64,000 nt of DNA from Haloarcula japonica DSM 6131 (GTDB lineage Archaea; Halobacteriota; Halobacteria; Halobacteriales; Haloarculaceae): positions 250,514 to 314,513 of the forward strand of contig NZ_AOLY01000037.1 in the NCBI RefSeq assembly GCF_000336635.1, in the 5' to 3' direction. The notes beneath the pieces were generated by a model. That model made no database searches, was not told the DNA's origin, and saw only the letters and a program-made list of their open reading frames with translations. A program made the position numbers and the translations under genes. Below, piece after piece: positions 8,257 through 16,048 of the stretch (within the stretch, counting starts at the first letter, position 1; each line of letters starts with the position of its first letter).

Positions 8257-9018
8257 TTATCGGTACAGCATCGCCTGAGCGACCTTCTCGCCGCGGTAGT
8301 AGCCGGGTGCAGTGGCAATCGTCGCTGGCTTCACCTCGCCCTCAACGGTCACCACGCGGTACTCCCTTTCCGGAACCGAGACGTCCTCGCGCATCAGCCG
8401 CTGGAACCGTTCTCTGGCGGTGTCCCGCTCGTCGGGGTGGAGGAAGTCGCTCGCCTTCTTCCCGGCAATCTCTGCGAAGGAGCCCGCATCAAGGAATGCT
8501 ATGGCCGCCTCATTGGCATACAGAGCCTTCCAGTCACGGTCAAAGAGGAGAATTGGGATCGGCGCAGTGTCGACGAGGTTGTGGTACCTGTCCTCAGTGC
8601 GCTGGACCGCAGTTTCGGCCCGTGCGCTCCGGACCGCGTTCCTGATTCGGTTTGCCAACACGGTGTACTGCTCCGTTCCGGCTCCCTTCTGGAGGTAGTC
8701 AGTAACGCCGGCCGATATCGCCCGGCTCGCGATTTCCTCCGACCCCTTGCCGGTGAACAGGAGAAACGGGAGATCGGGGAAGTCGTCTCTGACCAGTTCC
8801 AGGAAGTCCAGCCCGTCCTTTCGCGGCATATCGTAGTCGCTGACGATGCAATCGATCCTGCCGTCCTGAAGCATCACCAGCGCATCGTCAACACTCGTCG
8901 CGGTCTCCACGGAAAAGGCGGCATCTTCCCGTTCAAGAAACTCTGAGACGATTTCGGCGAAGCCGGGATCGTCGTCGACGTGGAGTACCTTGATGTCCTC
9001 TATCCAGAAGTGGTTCAT
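8257..9018 (-). CDS. Response regulator receiver with PAS domain, no output domain
   Basis: The 253-residue protein has a receiver domain (residues 8-125). It has the acidic pocket VDDD near 14-17, the phospho-acceptor Asp61 in CIVSDYDMPRKDG, and the conserved Lys in LLFTGKGSEE. A linker helix and one PAS domain (about 137-250, DTAPIPILLFDRDWKALYAN) follow. It ends right after the PAS domain (KVAQAMLYR), where many haloarchaeal proteins continue into a histidine-kinase or HalOD1 module, so it has no obvious output. No partner kinase is adjacent. It lies on the leu strand between leuB and an HFX_2341 regulator. It may be a diffusible relay protein or a truncated kinase. Confidence 0.85.
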   Translation of the reverse strand: MNHFWIEDIKVLHVDDDPGFAEIVSEFLEREDAAFSVETATSVDDALVMLQDGRIDCIVSDYDMPRKDGLDFLELVRDDFPDLPFLLFTGKGSEEIASRAISAGVTDYLQKGAGTEQYTVLANRIRNAVRSARAETAVQRTEDRYHNLVDTAPIPILLFDRDWKALYANEAAIAFLDAGSFAEIAGKKASDFLHPDERDTARERFQRLMREDVSVPEREYRVVTVEGEVKPATIATAPGYYRGEKVAQAMLYR

Positions 9019-9114
9019 GCGGGGCGTTGCCCAACTGTATGCAACTACAGTGTGAAACTACGAAAACGTTAGGTTCTGTTTCATACGTGTTACGACAGTC
9101 TGAGTGACAGAACT

Positions 9115-9855
9115 TCAGAGCTTGTGCCGGAAGGCGTGAAGGACGTTTTCGCCAGTCTCGGTCAGTTCCACCTGTTTCGTCCGCCCGACATCATTGACCT
9201 CGATGTAGCCGTCTTCGACCAACGGGTCGACGATGTTGGCGTTCAACAGCGCAAACTTCGCCTTCTCGTTTGCCGGGTCCGCGTCGTCGATGAACGAAAG
9301 ACCGGCGTCCTCGGCGAACCCGATGAGGTCCGATTTCTTTGCCGTATAACTGTCCGTGTTGGTCCGCTTGAGATAGTCAAGCACCGCGACCTGGTCCCGA
9401 GAGATCGCTTCGATGGGGTACGACGGCAGGACTTCCGCACGCTCCATCCCGCGGGTGAGTGGCTCCGCAGAGACCGACGGGACGTGCTCCTCGGGATGGA
9501 CGTAGTATGCTGTCGCTGCCGTCGCCATACACGCGATAGCGCTGCCGATAGCCGCCACCTTCGGCCCGCTGGAGACGTTAACGCGTACGATGTCCTCGGG
9601 ATGGTCGGCTGTCAGCGTCGTGACCTCGGCCAGCACGTCATAGAGGTCGTGTAACTCCGTTCGGCGCAGTTTGACACGAACACCGTTAGCGTCCAGTTCC
9701 TCAACGAGTGCCTGCTGGTACGGTGTCAACTGTGACGGCTCCGTCGTTGTTGTGAGGAGGTACACGTCATCAGCGTTGTGCTGGTGAATCGGCTCGGCGA
9801 TCCGGTCGCGTTCGTGCCCCAGCGGCGCGATGTGTATCTCGCGGATCTCGTCCAT
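9115..9855 (-). CDS. HFX_2341-family (DUF6293) transcriptional regulator
   Basis: A 246-residue two-domain protein. Residues 1-130 form an alpha/beta domain beginning EIHIAPLGHERDRIAEPI, with the glycine-rich NVSSGPKVAAIGSAIA segment, and resemble the CARF-like sensor fold of Csa3-type regulators. Residues 150-246 form a winged helix (RDQVAVLDYLKRTNTDSYTA through VELTETGENVLHAF). The family is widespread in haloarchaea and annotated as transcriptional regulator or DUF6293. No CRISPR genes are nearby. Its position just after leuD and on the same strand suggests it may be read from the leu operon or regulate it; that is inference. The start ATG is at 9853-9855. Confidence 0.8.
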   Translation of the reverse strand: MDEIREIHIAPLGHERDRIAEPIHQHNADDVYLLTTTTEPSQLTPYQQALVEELDANGVRVKLRRTELHDLYDVLAEVTTLTADHPEDIVRVNVSSGPKVAAIGSAIACMATAATAYYVHPEEHVPSVSAEPLTRGMERAEVLPSYPIEAISRDQVAVLDYLKRTNTDSYTAKKSDLIGFAEDAGLSFIDDADPANEKAKFALLNANIVDPLVEDGYIEVNDVGRTKQVELTETGENVLHAFRHKL

Positions 9856-10004
9856 GGGCGAACGCCGCCCCGCACAGCTATTGGCCTTACCATCTCCAAG
9901 ACAGAAGATCCGTTCGCACGAACCGAGGTGGTAAAGCGACCTCGCGTCAATCGTCCGCTTCTGCGAACCGGACGCTTACGCCACGGCTACAAGAGGCCGT
10001 ATAG

Positions 10005-10649
10005 CTAATCGTCCGCTTCGAGATCCGACCGCGTCTGATCGAGATACGGCAACTGCGAGGCCGTCTCCTCGATAGCATTCTGATTGGCCTTCATCAGCGC
10101 CGTCGTGTCCCAGTTGCCCTCGACGAGGGCCTCGCGCTGGGCGCGGTCAACGCTGACGTTGACCTCGTTATCACCGTAGGTGACGGTCTCCGCCCGCACG
10201 TCGACCTCTATCTCGCCGTCGGGGTTGTCGTCGACCCACTGTTGGAGTGCGTTGATTGTCTCGTGGTCGGCGGTGACCGTCGGAATGCCGAGCGCGAGAC
10301 AGTTCCCGGCGAAGATCTCGGCGAAGGACTCACCGATGATGGCGTCGATCCCCCAGCGCATGAGCGCCTGCGGCGCGTGCTCACGGGAGGAGCCACAGCC
10401 GAAGTTGGCGTTGACGACCATCACGTTCGAGTCCTGGAACCGCTCCTCGTTGAACGGATGGTCCTTCTCGTTGTCCTCGTCGTCGAACCGGAGGTCGAAG
10501 AACGCGAACTCGCCCAGCCCGTCGAAGGTGACGACCTTCATGAACCGCGCGGGGATGATCTGGTCCGTGTCGATGTCGTTCCCGCGGATCGGGATACCAG
10601 ACCCCTCCACGTAGTCGACAGACGGGATATCCTCGGTCGGGTCGGTCAT
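10005..10649 (-). CDS. leuD: 3-isopropylmalate dehydratase small subunit
   Basis: The 214-residue protein is the swivel-domain subunit of isopropylmalate isomerase, which with LeuC interconverts 2- and 3-isopropylmalate (and citramalate derivatives). Diagnostic sequence is [17 protein letters not shown] near residues 22-38 and [15 protein letters not shown] near 81-95. The start overlaps the leuC stop by four bases, so translation is coupled. The C-terminal 40 residues extend slightly beyond the shortest LeuD proteins but look haloarchaeal in composition. It is the last gene of the contiguous ilv-leu operon. Confidence 0.94.
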   Translation of the reverse strand: MTDPTEDIPSVDYVEGSGIPIRGNDIDTDQIIPARFMKVVTFDGLGEFAFFDLRFDDEDNEKDHPFNEERFQDSNVMVVNANFGCGSSREHAPQALMRWGIDAIIGESFAEIFAGNCLALGIPTVTADHETINALQQWVDDNPDGEIEVDVRAETVTYGDNEVNVSVDRAQREALVEGNWDTTALMKANQNAIEETASQLPYLDQTRSDLEADD

Positions 10650-12067
10650 TGCAGCGCCACCTCCTTCAGGTCGCGCACGTCAGAGACCTCGCCGGTGATG
10701 GCCGCGGCGGCCACCATCCGCGGGTTCATCAGGACGGTCCGGCCGTCCTTGCTGCCCTGTCGGCCGACGAAGTTCCGGTTGGAAGAGGAGGCACAGGCCT
10801 CGTCGCCCTCCAGCTGGTCCTCGTTCATGCCCAGACACATCGAACAGCCGGCGTTGCGCCACTCGAAGCCGGCCTCCTCGAAGATGTCCTTCAGGCCTTC
10901 CTCCTCGGCGGCACGCTGGACGCGCTGGCTGCCGGGGACGACGAACGCCCGCACGTCGTCGGCGACTTCGCGGCCCTTGACGATGCGGGCCGCACGGCGC
11001 AGGTCTGGCAGGCGAGCGTTGGTACAGGAACCCAGGAAGGCGACGTCGATGTCGTACCCTTCCATCGTCTCGCCGGGCTCGACGCGCATGTGCTTCTGGG
11101 CGCGGCGGGCCGTGTCGACCTTGTCGTCGGCCAGCGACTCGGGTTCCGGAATCGGGTCGTCGATGCCGATACCCTGGCCGGGCGTGGTCCCCCACGTGAC
11201 GACGGGGTCCAGTTCGCCGGCGTCGATTTCGACGACGTCGTCGTATTCGGCGTCGTCGTCCGAGCGGATCGACTCCCAGTACGGTTTGAGTTCCTCGAAT
11301 TTCTCGGGATTCTCCTGGAAGTAGTCCGTCTCTTCGAGCCATTCGTAGGTGGTCTCGTCGGGGTTGACGTAGCCCGCACGAGCGCCGCCCTCGATAGACA
11401 TGTTACAGATGGACATCCGGCCTTCCATGTCGAGGTTCTCGATGGTCTCGCCGGCGTACTCGTAGACGTAGCCGACGCCGCCCTCGGTACCGAGCCGGCG
11501 GATGATTTCGAGGATGATGTCCTTGGCCTCGACGCCCTCGTCGAGTTCGCCGGTGACCTCGATCTTGCGGACCTTCTGCTTCTCCATCGCGATGGTCTGG
11601 GTGGCCAGCACGTCGCGTATCTGGCTGGTCCCGATACCGAACGCGAGCGCGCCGAACGCGCCGTGGGTGGAGGTGTGGCTGTCACCGCAGACGATGGTCT
11701 TGCCGGGCTGGGTGATGCCCTGCTCCGGGCCGATGACGTGGACGATCCCCTGATCGCCCGTCGTCGGGTCCGAGAACTGGATGCCGGCGTCGCGAACGTT
11801 CTCTTCGAGTTCGGCCATCATCGTCTCGGCCGCGTCGTCACTGTAGGGCCGGTCCTGGTTCGCGGTCGGCACGATGTGGTCGACTGTTGCATGGGTCAGG
11901 TCCGGGCGCGCGACCTCAAGGCCGCGCTCTTTGAGCATCCCGAACGCCTGCGGGCTGGTGACCTCGTGGATGAGGTGTAGCCCGACGAACAGCTGGTCCT
12001 GGCCGTTCGGCAGGGTCGTGACTTTGTGCTGGTCCCACACCTTGTCGTACAGCGTTCCCGAACTCAT
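10646..12067 (-). CDS. leuC: 3-isopropylmalate dehydratase large subunit
   Basis: The 473-residue aconitase-family subunit binds a 4Fe-4S cluster. The three cluster ligands are Cys348 in [10 protein letters not shown] and Cys408/Cys411 in [10 protein letters not shown]. The active-site segment [18 protein letters not shown] lies near residues 147-164. Length and N-terminus ([13 protein letters not shown]) match bacterial-type LeuC rather than the shorter archaeal HACN type. It overlaps orf87 upstream and leuD downstream by four bases each, giving a tightly coupled operon. Confidence 0.95.
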   Translation of the reverse strand: MSSGTLYDKVWDQHKVTTLPNGQDQLFVGLHLIHEVTSPQAFGMLKERGLEVARPDLTHATVDHIVPTANQDRPYSDDAAETMMAELEENVRDAGIQFSDPTTGDQGIVHVIGPEQGITQPGKTIVCGDSHTSTHGAFGALAFGIGTSQIRDVLATQTIAMEKQKVRKIEVTGELDEGVEAKDIILEIIRRLGTEGGVGYVYEYAGETIENLDMEGRMSICNMSIEGGARAGYVNPDETTYEWLEETDYFQENPEKFEELKPYWESIRSDDDAEYDDVVEIDAGELDPVVTWGTTPGQGIGIDDPIPEPESLADDKVDTARRAQKHMRVEPGETMEGYDIDVAFLGSCTNARLPDLRRAARIVKGREVADDVRAFVVPGSQRVQRAAEEEGLKDIFEEAGFEWRNAGCSMCLGMNEDQLEGDEACASSSNRNFVGRQGSKDGRTVLMNPRMVAAAAITGEVSDVRDLKEVALQ

Positions 12068-12327
12068 ACTGTCTCGTCCCGTCCTTCAGTTCCGCGCTCG
12101 TACGCACGAGTGACACCTTCGTCGGGTGCCTCGTGGTCGATGTCTTCCATCGTCTCGTCGCTCTCTTCCCCGTCGCGTTCGCCGCCGTCGGCGGCCACGA
12201 CCGGACCGCGGCGAAACACCGCGCCGAAGGTCGAACTCGTCTTCGGGTGCGTGTGCTGGATGCTCCCCATCGTTGTGCGTGAGTCGCTCTGTTCGCCGTC
12301 CGTCGAATCTGTGCGTTCGTTAGTCAT
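12064..12327 (-). CDS. Small acidic protein embedded in the ilv-leu operon (87 aa)
   Basis: The frame starts at ATG 12325-12327 inside the end of ilvC (eight-base overlap) and stops four bases into leuC, so it fits perfectly into the translationally coupled series. The product is hydrophilic and Asp/Glu/Thr-rich, with a central [18 protein letters not shown] segment that is the only part likely to be ordered. I recall small hypothetical proteins at this position between ilvC and leuC in other haloarchaea, but no function is known to me. It could be an assembly or regulatory factor for the isomerase or reductoisomerase; this is speculation. Confidence 0.65.
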   Translation of the reverse strand: MTNERTDSTDGEQSDSRTTMGSIQHTHPKTSSTFGAVFRRGPVVAADGGERDGEESDETMEDIDHEAPDEGVTRAYERGTEGRDETV

Positions 12328-13351
12328 CTGCTGGGGCTTCTGTCTTCTCTGCGTCGGCGTCCTCGCCCCACGCGAACAGTTCGCGCAGGCGGCCGCCGAC
12401 CTCCTCGATCTGGTGGTTCTGTTCGGCGTCGCGGTACTGCTTGTAGGCCGGCCGGTTGGCCTGGTTCTCGTTGATCCACTCGCGGGCGAACTCGCCGTTC
12501 TGGACCTCTTCGAGTATCTTCTCCATCCCCTCGCGGTCGATGACGTCTTCGCCGCGGGTGAGGCCGCCGTACTCGGCGGTGTCGGAGACGGAGTTCCACA
12601 TGCCCATGTGGCCGCCCTCGTACATCAGGTCGACAATGAGCTTGAGTTCGTTCAGGCACTCGAAGTAGGCCATCTCTGGCGCGTAGCCGGCGTCGACGAG
12701 CGTCTCGAAGCCGACCTTGACCATCTCGGTGACGCCGCCACAGAGGACGGCCTGCTCGCCGAAGAGGTCCGTCTCGACCTCTTCCTGGAAGGTGGTCTCG
12801 ATGACGCCGGCGCGGGTACAGCCGATGCCCTTCGCGTAGGCCAGGGACTCCTCCTTGGCGTCGCCGGTCGCGTCCTGGTAGACGGCGATGAGACCCGGTG
12901 TGCCCTCACCGCGCTCGTAGGTCCGGCGGACGAGGTGGCCCGGCGACTTGGGCGCGACCATCGTCACGTCCACGTCCTCCGGCGGCTCGATCTGGCCGTA
13001 GTGGATGTTGAAACCGTGGGCGAACTGCAGCGTGTCGCCGGCGTCCAGTCCGTCCTCGATGGCTTCGTACACGTACGGCTGGACCGTGTCGGGGACCAGC
13101 AGCACGACGCGGTCCGCCTCGGCGGCGGCCACGTCGGGGGTCTCGACGCGGAGGCCGGCGTCCTCGGCGTCGGCCCGCGAAGAGGAATCCTCCCGGAGGC
13201 CGACGACCACGTCGACGCCCGATTCGTGGAGGTTCAGCGCGTGGGCGTGGCCCTGTGAGCCGTAGCCCAGCACGGCTACGGTTTCGTCATCGAGTGTCGA
13301 TACGTCAGCGTCTTCGTCGTAGTAGACTGTTGTGGTGAATTCGTCAGACAT
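12320..13351 (-). CDS. ilvC: Ketol-acid reductoisomerase (NADP+)
   Basis: The 343-residue class I enzyme converts acetolactate or acetohydroxybutyrate to the dihydroxy acids for valine and isoleucine. The Rossmann motif [20 protein letters not shown] is at about residues 25-44, and the knotted helical domain follows with [15 protein letters not shown] and [14 protein letters not shown] metal-binding segments. The C-terminus carries an acidic tail ([13 protein letters not shown]). The start overlaps the ilvN stop by eight bases and its end overlaps orf87 by eight bases, consistent with one polycistronic message. Confidence 0.96.
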   Translation of the reverse strand: MSDEFTTTVYYDEDADVSTLDDETVAVLGYGSQGHAHALNLHESGVDVVVGLREDSSSRADAEDAGLRVETPDVAAAEADRVVLLVPDTVQPYVYEAIEDGLDAGDTLQFAHGFNIHYGQIEPPEDVDVTMVAPKSPGHLVRRTYERGEGTPGLIAVYQDATGDAKEESLAYAKGIGCTRAGVIETTFQEEVETDLFGEQAVLCGGVTEMVKVGFETLVDAGYAPEMAYFECLNELKLIVDLMYEGGHMGMWNSVSDTAEYGGLTRGEDVIDREGMEKILEEVQNGEFAREWINENQANRPAYKQYRDAEQNHQIEEVGGRLRELFAWGEDADAEKTEAPADD

Positions 13352-13943
13352 CTTTCTCCAGTGTGTTCGGGCCGCGTTCCAGTGCGGCGGCCCCGGTTCG
13401 CACGATCTCCTGCACGTCGAACTGCTTGAACGCCTCGATAGCGGCGTCGACCTTCTGCTTGCTGCCCGTGATTTCGACGGTGACCGAGTCGGTCGATGCG
13501 TCGACGGCCTGGCCGTTGTACATATCGGCGACGGCGTTGATGTCGTCGGGCTTCTCGCCGCTGACTTTCACCAGCGCGAGCTCCCGACGGACGGCCTCGC
13601 CTTCGAGCTCCCTGACGGAGATGACGGGCACGAGCTTCCGCAGTTGCTTTTTCGCCTGGTCGATCCCCGGTTCCGGCTCCTCGATGAGGATCGTCATCCG
13701 GGCTGTGTCCTCGTCGACTGTCGGGCCGACGGTGAGGCTTTCGATGTTGAACTGCCGTCGGCTAAACAGCGCCGACACCTCTGAGAGGACGCCCGGTCGG
13801 TGTTTGACCAGGGCCGACAGCACCGCCTGTCGCGGTTCGTGGGTCACTTCGGCCTCGGGGTCGACGCGGATTCCCTGCGTGTTGCGTCGGCCCTTCGGGC
13901 GCATCCGTTCGTCCGGCGCGGGGCCTGGCATTCCTCCAGTCAT
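13344..13943 (-). CDS. ilvN: Acetolactate synthase small (regulatory) subunit
   Basis: This 199-residue protein is the regulatory partner of IlvB and mediates valine feedback. An N-terminal ACT domain starts near residue 38 ([20 protein letters not shown]) and includes [13 protein letters not shown] second ACT-like half follows ([20 protein letters not shown]). The first ~35 residues, rich in Gly, Pro and Arg, are a haloarchaeal extension. The start is two bases from the ilvB stop. An alternative start at the second Met (MPGPAP) would shorten it by four residues. Confidence 0.93.
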   Translation of the reverse strand: MTGGMPGPAPDERMRPKGRRNTQGIRVDPEAEVTHEPRQAVLSALVKHRPGVLSEVSALFSRRQFNIESLTVGPTVDEDTARMTILIEEPEPGIDQAKKQLRKLVPVISVRELEGEAVRRELALVKVSGEKPDDINAVADMYNGQAVDASTDSVTVEITGSKQKVDAAIEAFKQFDVQEIVRTGAAALERGPNTLEKDV

Positions 13944-13945
13944 TG

Positions 13946-15703
13946 TTAGATCATGTCCAGATGGTCTTCGTTGAGCGCGAACTGGCCGTTGTCACCGCCG
14001 CTGGGGACCATCGGGAAGACGTTCTCCCCGGGGTCGATGTGGGCGTCGATGACGCTCGGGCCGTCGTAGTCGCGTGCTTCCTGTATCGTCTCCTCGACGT
14101 TGTCGTAGGATTCGAGCGTGAACCCGCGAGCGCCGAAGGCCTCGGCGAGCTTGTCGAACTGCGGGATCCACGGGTACTCGGAGGCCATCCGGCGGCCCTC
14201 GTAGAAGCCGTCCTGCCACTGGCGGACCATCCCGACCGCCTCGTTGTTCAGGACGACGTAGGTGATATCCAGTTGCTCGCGAACCGCGACCGACAGTCCC
14301 TGCACGGTCATCAGGAACGAGCCGTCGCCGTCGAAGCAGACGACTTCCTGGTCCGGAGCAGCCAGTTTCGCGCCGATGGCGGCGGGCACGCCGTAGCCCA
14401 TCGTTCCGAGGCCGTGGGACGACACCCACGTCCGGGGCTCGGTGTACTCCCAGAACTGGGAGGCCCACATCTGGTGCTGGCCGACGCCGGTACAGACGAT
14501 AGTGTCGTCCGGCGTCATCTCCGAGAACTGCTCGACGACGTACTGCGGCTTCAGCGGCTCGTCGTCGGGCGTGTCGTAGTCCATCGGGTACTCGTCTTTC
14601 CAAGTCTGGCACTGGTCGCGCCACTCGTCGGCGTCCGGCGCGCGCGGCATGGCGTCGAACAGCTGCCGGAGCACTTCCCGGGCGTCCCCGATGAGCGGGT
14701 AGTCAGCGTAGATGTTCTTGCTGATTTCGGCCGGGTCGATGTCGACGTGGATGACCTCCGCGTCGGGGGCAAAGGAGTCGACACCGCCGGTCAGGCGGTC
14801 GTCGAAGCGCGTCCCGATGGCCAGCATGCAGTCGGTGTTGGTAATCGCCATGTTGGCGTACCCGGTCCCGTGCATCCCGGCCCATTCCAGCGAGAGTTCG
14901 TGGTCCTCGGGGAAGCTCCCGATGCCGGGCATCGTCGTGATGACCGGGATCTCGTACTCCTTTGCGAACTCCCGGAGCGCGTTCGACGCGTTCGCCTTGA
15001 TGACGCCGCCGCCCGAGAGGATGACTGGGTGCTCGGCTTCGGCCAATGCTTCTGCGGCTTCCTGGACGTTTTCGTCGTCTGCTTCCTCAGGCACCTCGTA
15101 GGTCTCCGGCGTCTCCGGCCTGCCGGGTTCGACCTCGGTTTCGCCCTGTGTCACGTCCTTCGGCAGGTCGACCAGCGTCGGTCCCTGCCGGCCGGCGTCA
15201 GCGAGCGCGAACGCTTCGCTAACATCGTCGCCGACGGTGTCCGAGTCGGCAGCGAAGTAGCTCTCCTTCGTGATCGGCTGCGTGATGCCGACAGTGTCCG
15301 TCTCCTGGAAGGCGTCGTTGCCGACGAACTCCGTCGGGACCTGGCCGGTCAAGGCGATGACCGGGTCCGAGTCCATGTTTGCGTCGGCGATGCCGGTCAC
15401 GAGGTTCGTCGCGCCGGGGCCGGACGTGGCGAAACAGACGCCGGGGTCGCCGGTGACGATCCCGTACGCGTCCGCCGCGTGCGAAGCCCCCTGTTCGTGG
15501 GCCATCGTGACGTGGTTGATGTCGGAGTCGTACAGCGCGTCGTAGACGGGCATGATCGCGCCGCCCTGAACGCCGAAGACGTAGTCGGTCCCGGCGTTTT
15601 CAAGCGCCCGGATGACCGACTGCGCGCCCGTCGTAACGGGCTCCTGTTCCGTTTCTGGCTCTGTCTCGTCCTCTTCCTTGGGGACGGATGCGCGTTCGCT
15701 CAT
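13946..15703 (-). CDS. ilvB: Acetolactate synthase large (catalytic) subunit
   Basis: The 585-residue ThDP-dependent enzyme condenses pyruvate with pyruvate or 2-oxobutyrate. The catalytic Glu is in TMAHEQGASHAADAYG and the ThDP/Mg motif is FDGDGSFLMTVQGLSV ending near VVLNN. An acidic 25-residue N-terminal extension precedes the first domain. Unlike most genes here it has a good Shine-Dalgarno (GGAGG, 15713-15717) nine bases before the ATG, which means a leadered transcript or an upstream coupled ORF. It is the first gene of the ilvBNC-orf87-leuCD operon. Confidence 0.96.
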   Translation of the reverse strand: MSERASVPKEEDETEPETEQEPVTTGAQSVIRALENAGTDYVFGVQGGAIMPVYDALYDSDINHVTMAHEQGASHAADAYGIVTGDPGVCFATSGPGATNLVTGIADANMDSDPVIALTGQVPTEFVGNDAFQETDTVGITQPITKESYFAADSDTVGDDVSEAFALADAGRQGPTLVDLPKDVTQGETEVEPGRPETPETYEVPEEADDENVQEAAEALAEAEHPVILSGGGVIKANASNALREFAKEYEIPVITTMPGIGSFPEDHELSLEWAGMHGTGYANMAITNTDCMLAIGTRFDDRLTGGVDSFAPDAEVIHVDIDPAEISKNIYADYPLIGDAREVLRQLFDAMPRAPDADEWRDQCQTWKDEYPMDYDTPDDEPLKPQYVVEQFSEMTPDDTIVCTGVGQHQMWASQFWEYTEPRTWVSSHGLGTMGYGVPAAIGAKLAAPDQEVVCFDGDGSFLMTVQGLSVAVREQLDITYVVLNNEAVGMVRQWQDGFYEGRRMASEYPWIPQFDKLAEAFGARGFTLESYDNVEETIQEARDYDGPSVIDAHIDPGENVFPMVPSGGDNGQFALNEDHLDMI

Positions 15704-15768
15704 CGTGTCATCCCTCCGTCTGTTCGTGTTCGGGGTCGATACCGCGGTGATGTGTGTGCTGCGTGCAT
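15700..15768 (-). CDS. Possible 22-codon leader ORF overlapping ilvB start
   Basis: ATG at 15766-15768 opens 22 codons (MHAAHTSPRYRPRTRTDGGM and two more residues) ending in a TGA that overlaps the ilvB ATG as ATGA. The ilvB Shine-Dalgarno sits inside this ORF. The overlap geometry is like that of the translationally coupled genes downstream. It contains no Leu, Ile or Val, so a classical branched-chain attenuator peptide is unlikely. Whether it is translated is unknown. Confidence 0.25.
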   Translation of the reverse strand: MHAAHTSPRYRPRTRTDGGMTR

Positions 15769-16048
15769 GACTGATGACTCTGTGGTGGTGTGACGAATCA
15801 ATTCGGCCGGGGGTGAAAAGGTAAAGAGAGGGGCTATAGTGCCCCTACAATACGCACGCCGAGAATAGCGGTCGCGGTGCTGGCGGGTGGTCGAACCTGA
15901 CGTCCAGCAGCCGCGGTCATCACACCCGAATGCAGTTCGTCCCGAATAATAAACGTTCTGTGATAGTTGTTGGCGGGCAGCAGCTCGACACCGGGTACTC
16001 ACCGGTGGCTGCTCACTCGTAGTGACGGCCGGAGGCGAGGTCATCGGC
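15704..16048 (-). promoter_or_regulatory. Leader and promoter region of the ilvBNC-leuCD operon
   Basis: This 345-base gap between leuA and ilvB holds a good TATA box (TTTATTATT on the minus strand, 15945-15953), which would start the message near 15922 and give a leader of about 220 nt. A second, weaker TATA-like CTTTACC lies near 15819-15825. Within the leader is an inverted repeat (15829-15846), the mini-ORF and a Shine-Dalgarno. Long leaders are unusual in haloarchaea and suggest post-initiation control, but I do not recognise a known riboswitch. Confidence 0.5.
15829..15846. repeat. Inverted repeat in the ilvB leader
   Basis: The 18 bases read AGGGGC-TATAGT-GCCCCT, six base pairs of stem around a six-base loop. 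It lies about 126 bases upstream of the ilvB start, inside the predicted leader if transcription starts near 15922, or just upstream of the weaker promoter if it starts nearer. It may be an operator or an RNA hairpin. Confidence 0.5.

Noticed and set aside
10649..11980. 443-codon open frame on the plus strand opposite leuC
   Set aside because: It is the GC-rich antisense shadow of leuC; no family-like sequence, and leuC is certain.
13943..15793. 616-codon open frame on the plus strand opposite ilvB
   Set aside because: Antisense shadow of ilvB created by high third-position GC; Val/Arg/Asp-rich low-quality sequence.
15769..16044. Upstream part of a 114-codon frame preceding ilvB
   Set aside because: Arg/Thr/Ser-rich, basic composition unlike haloarchaeal proteins; treated as leader DNA apart from the last 22 codons.
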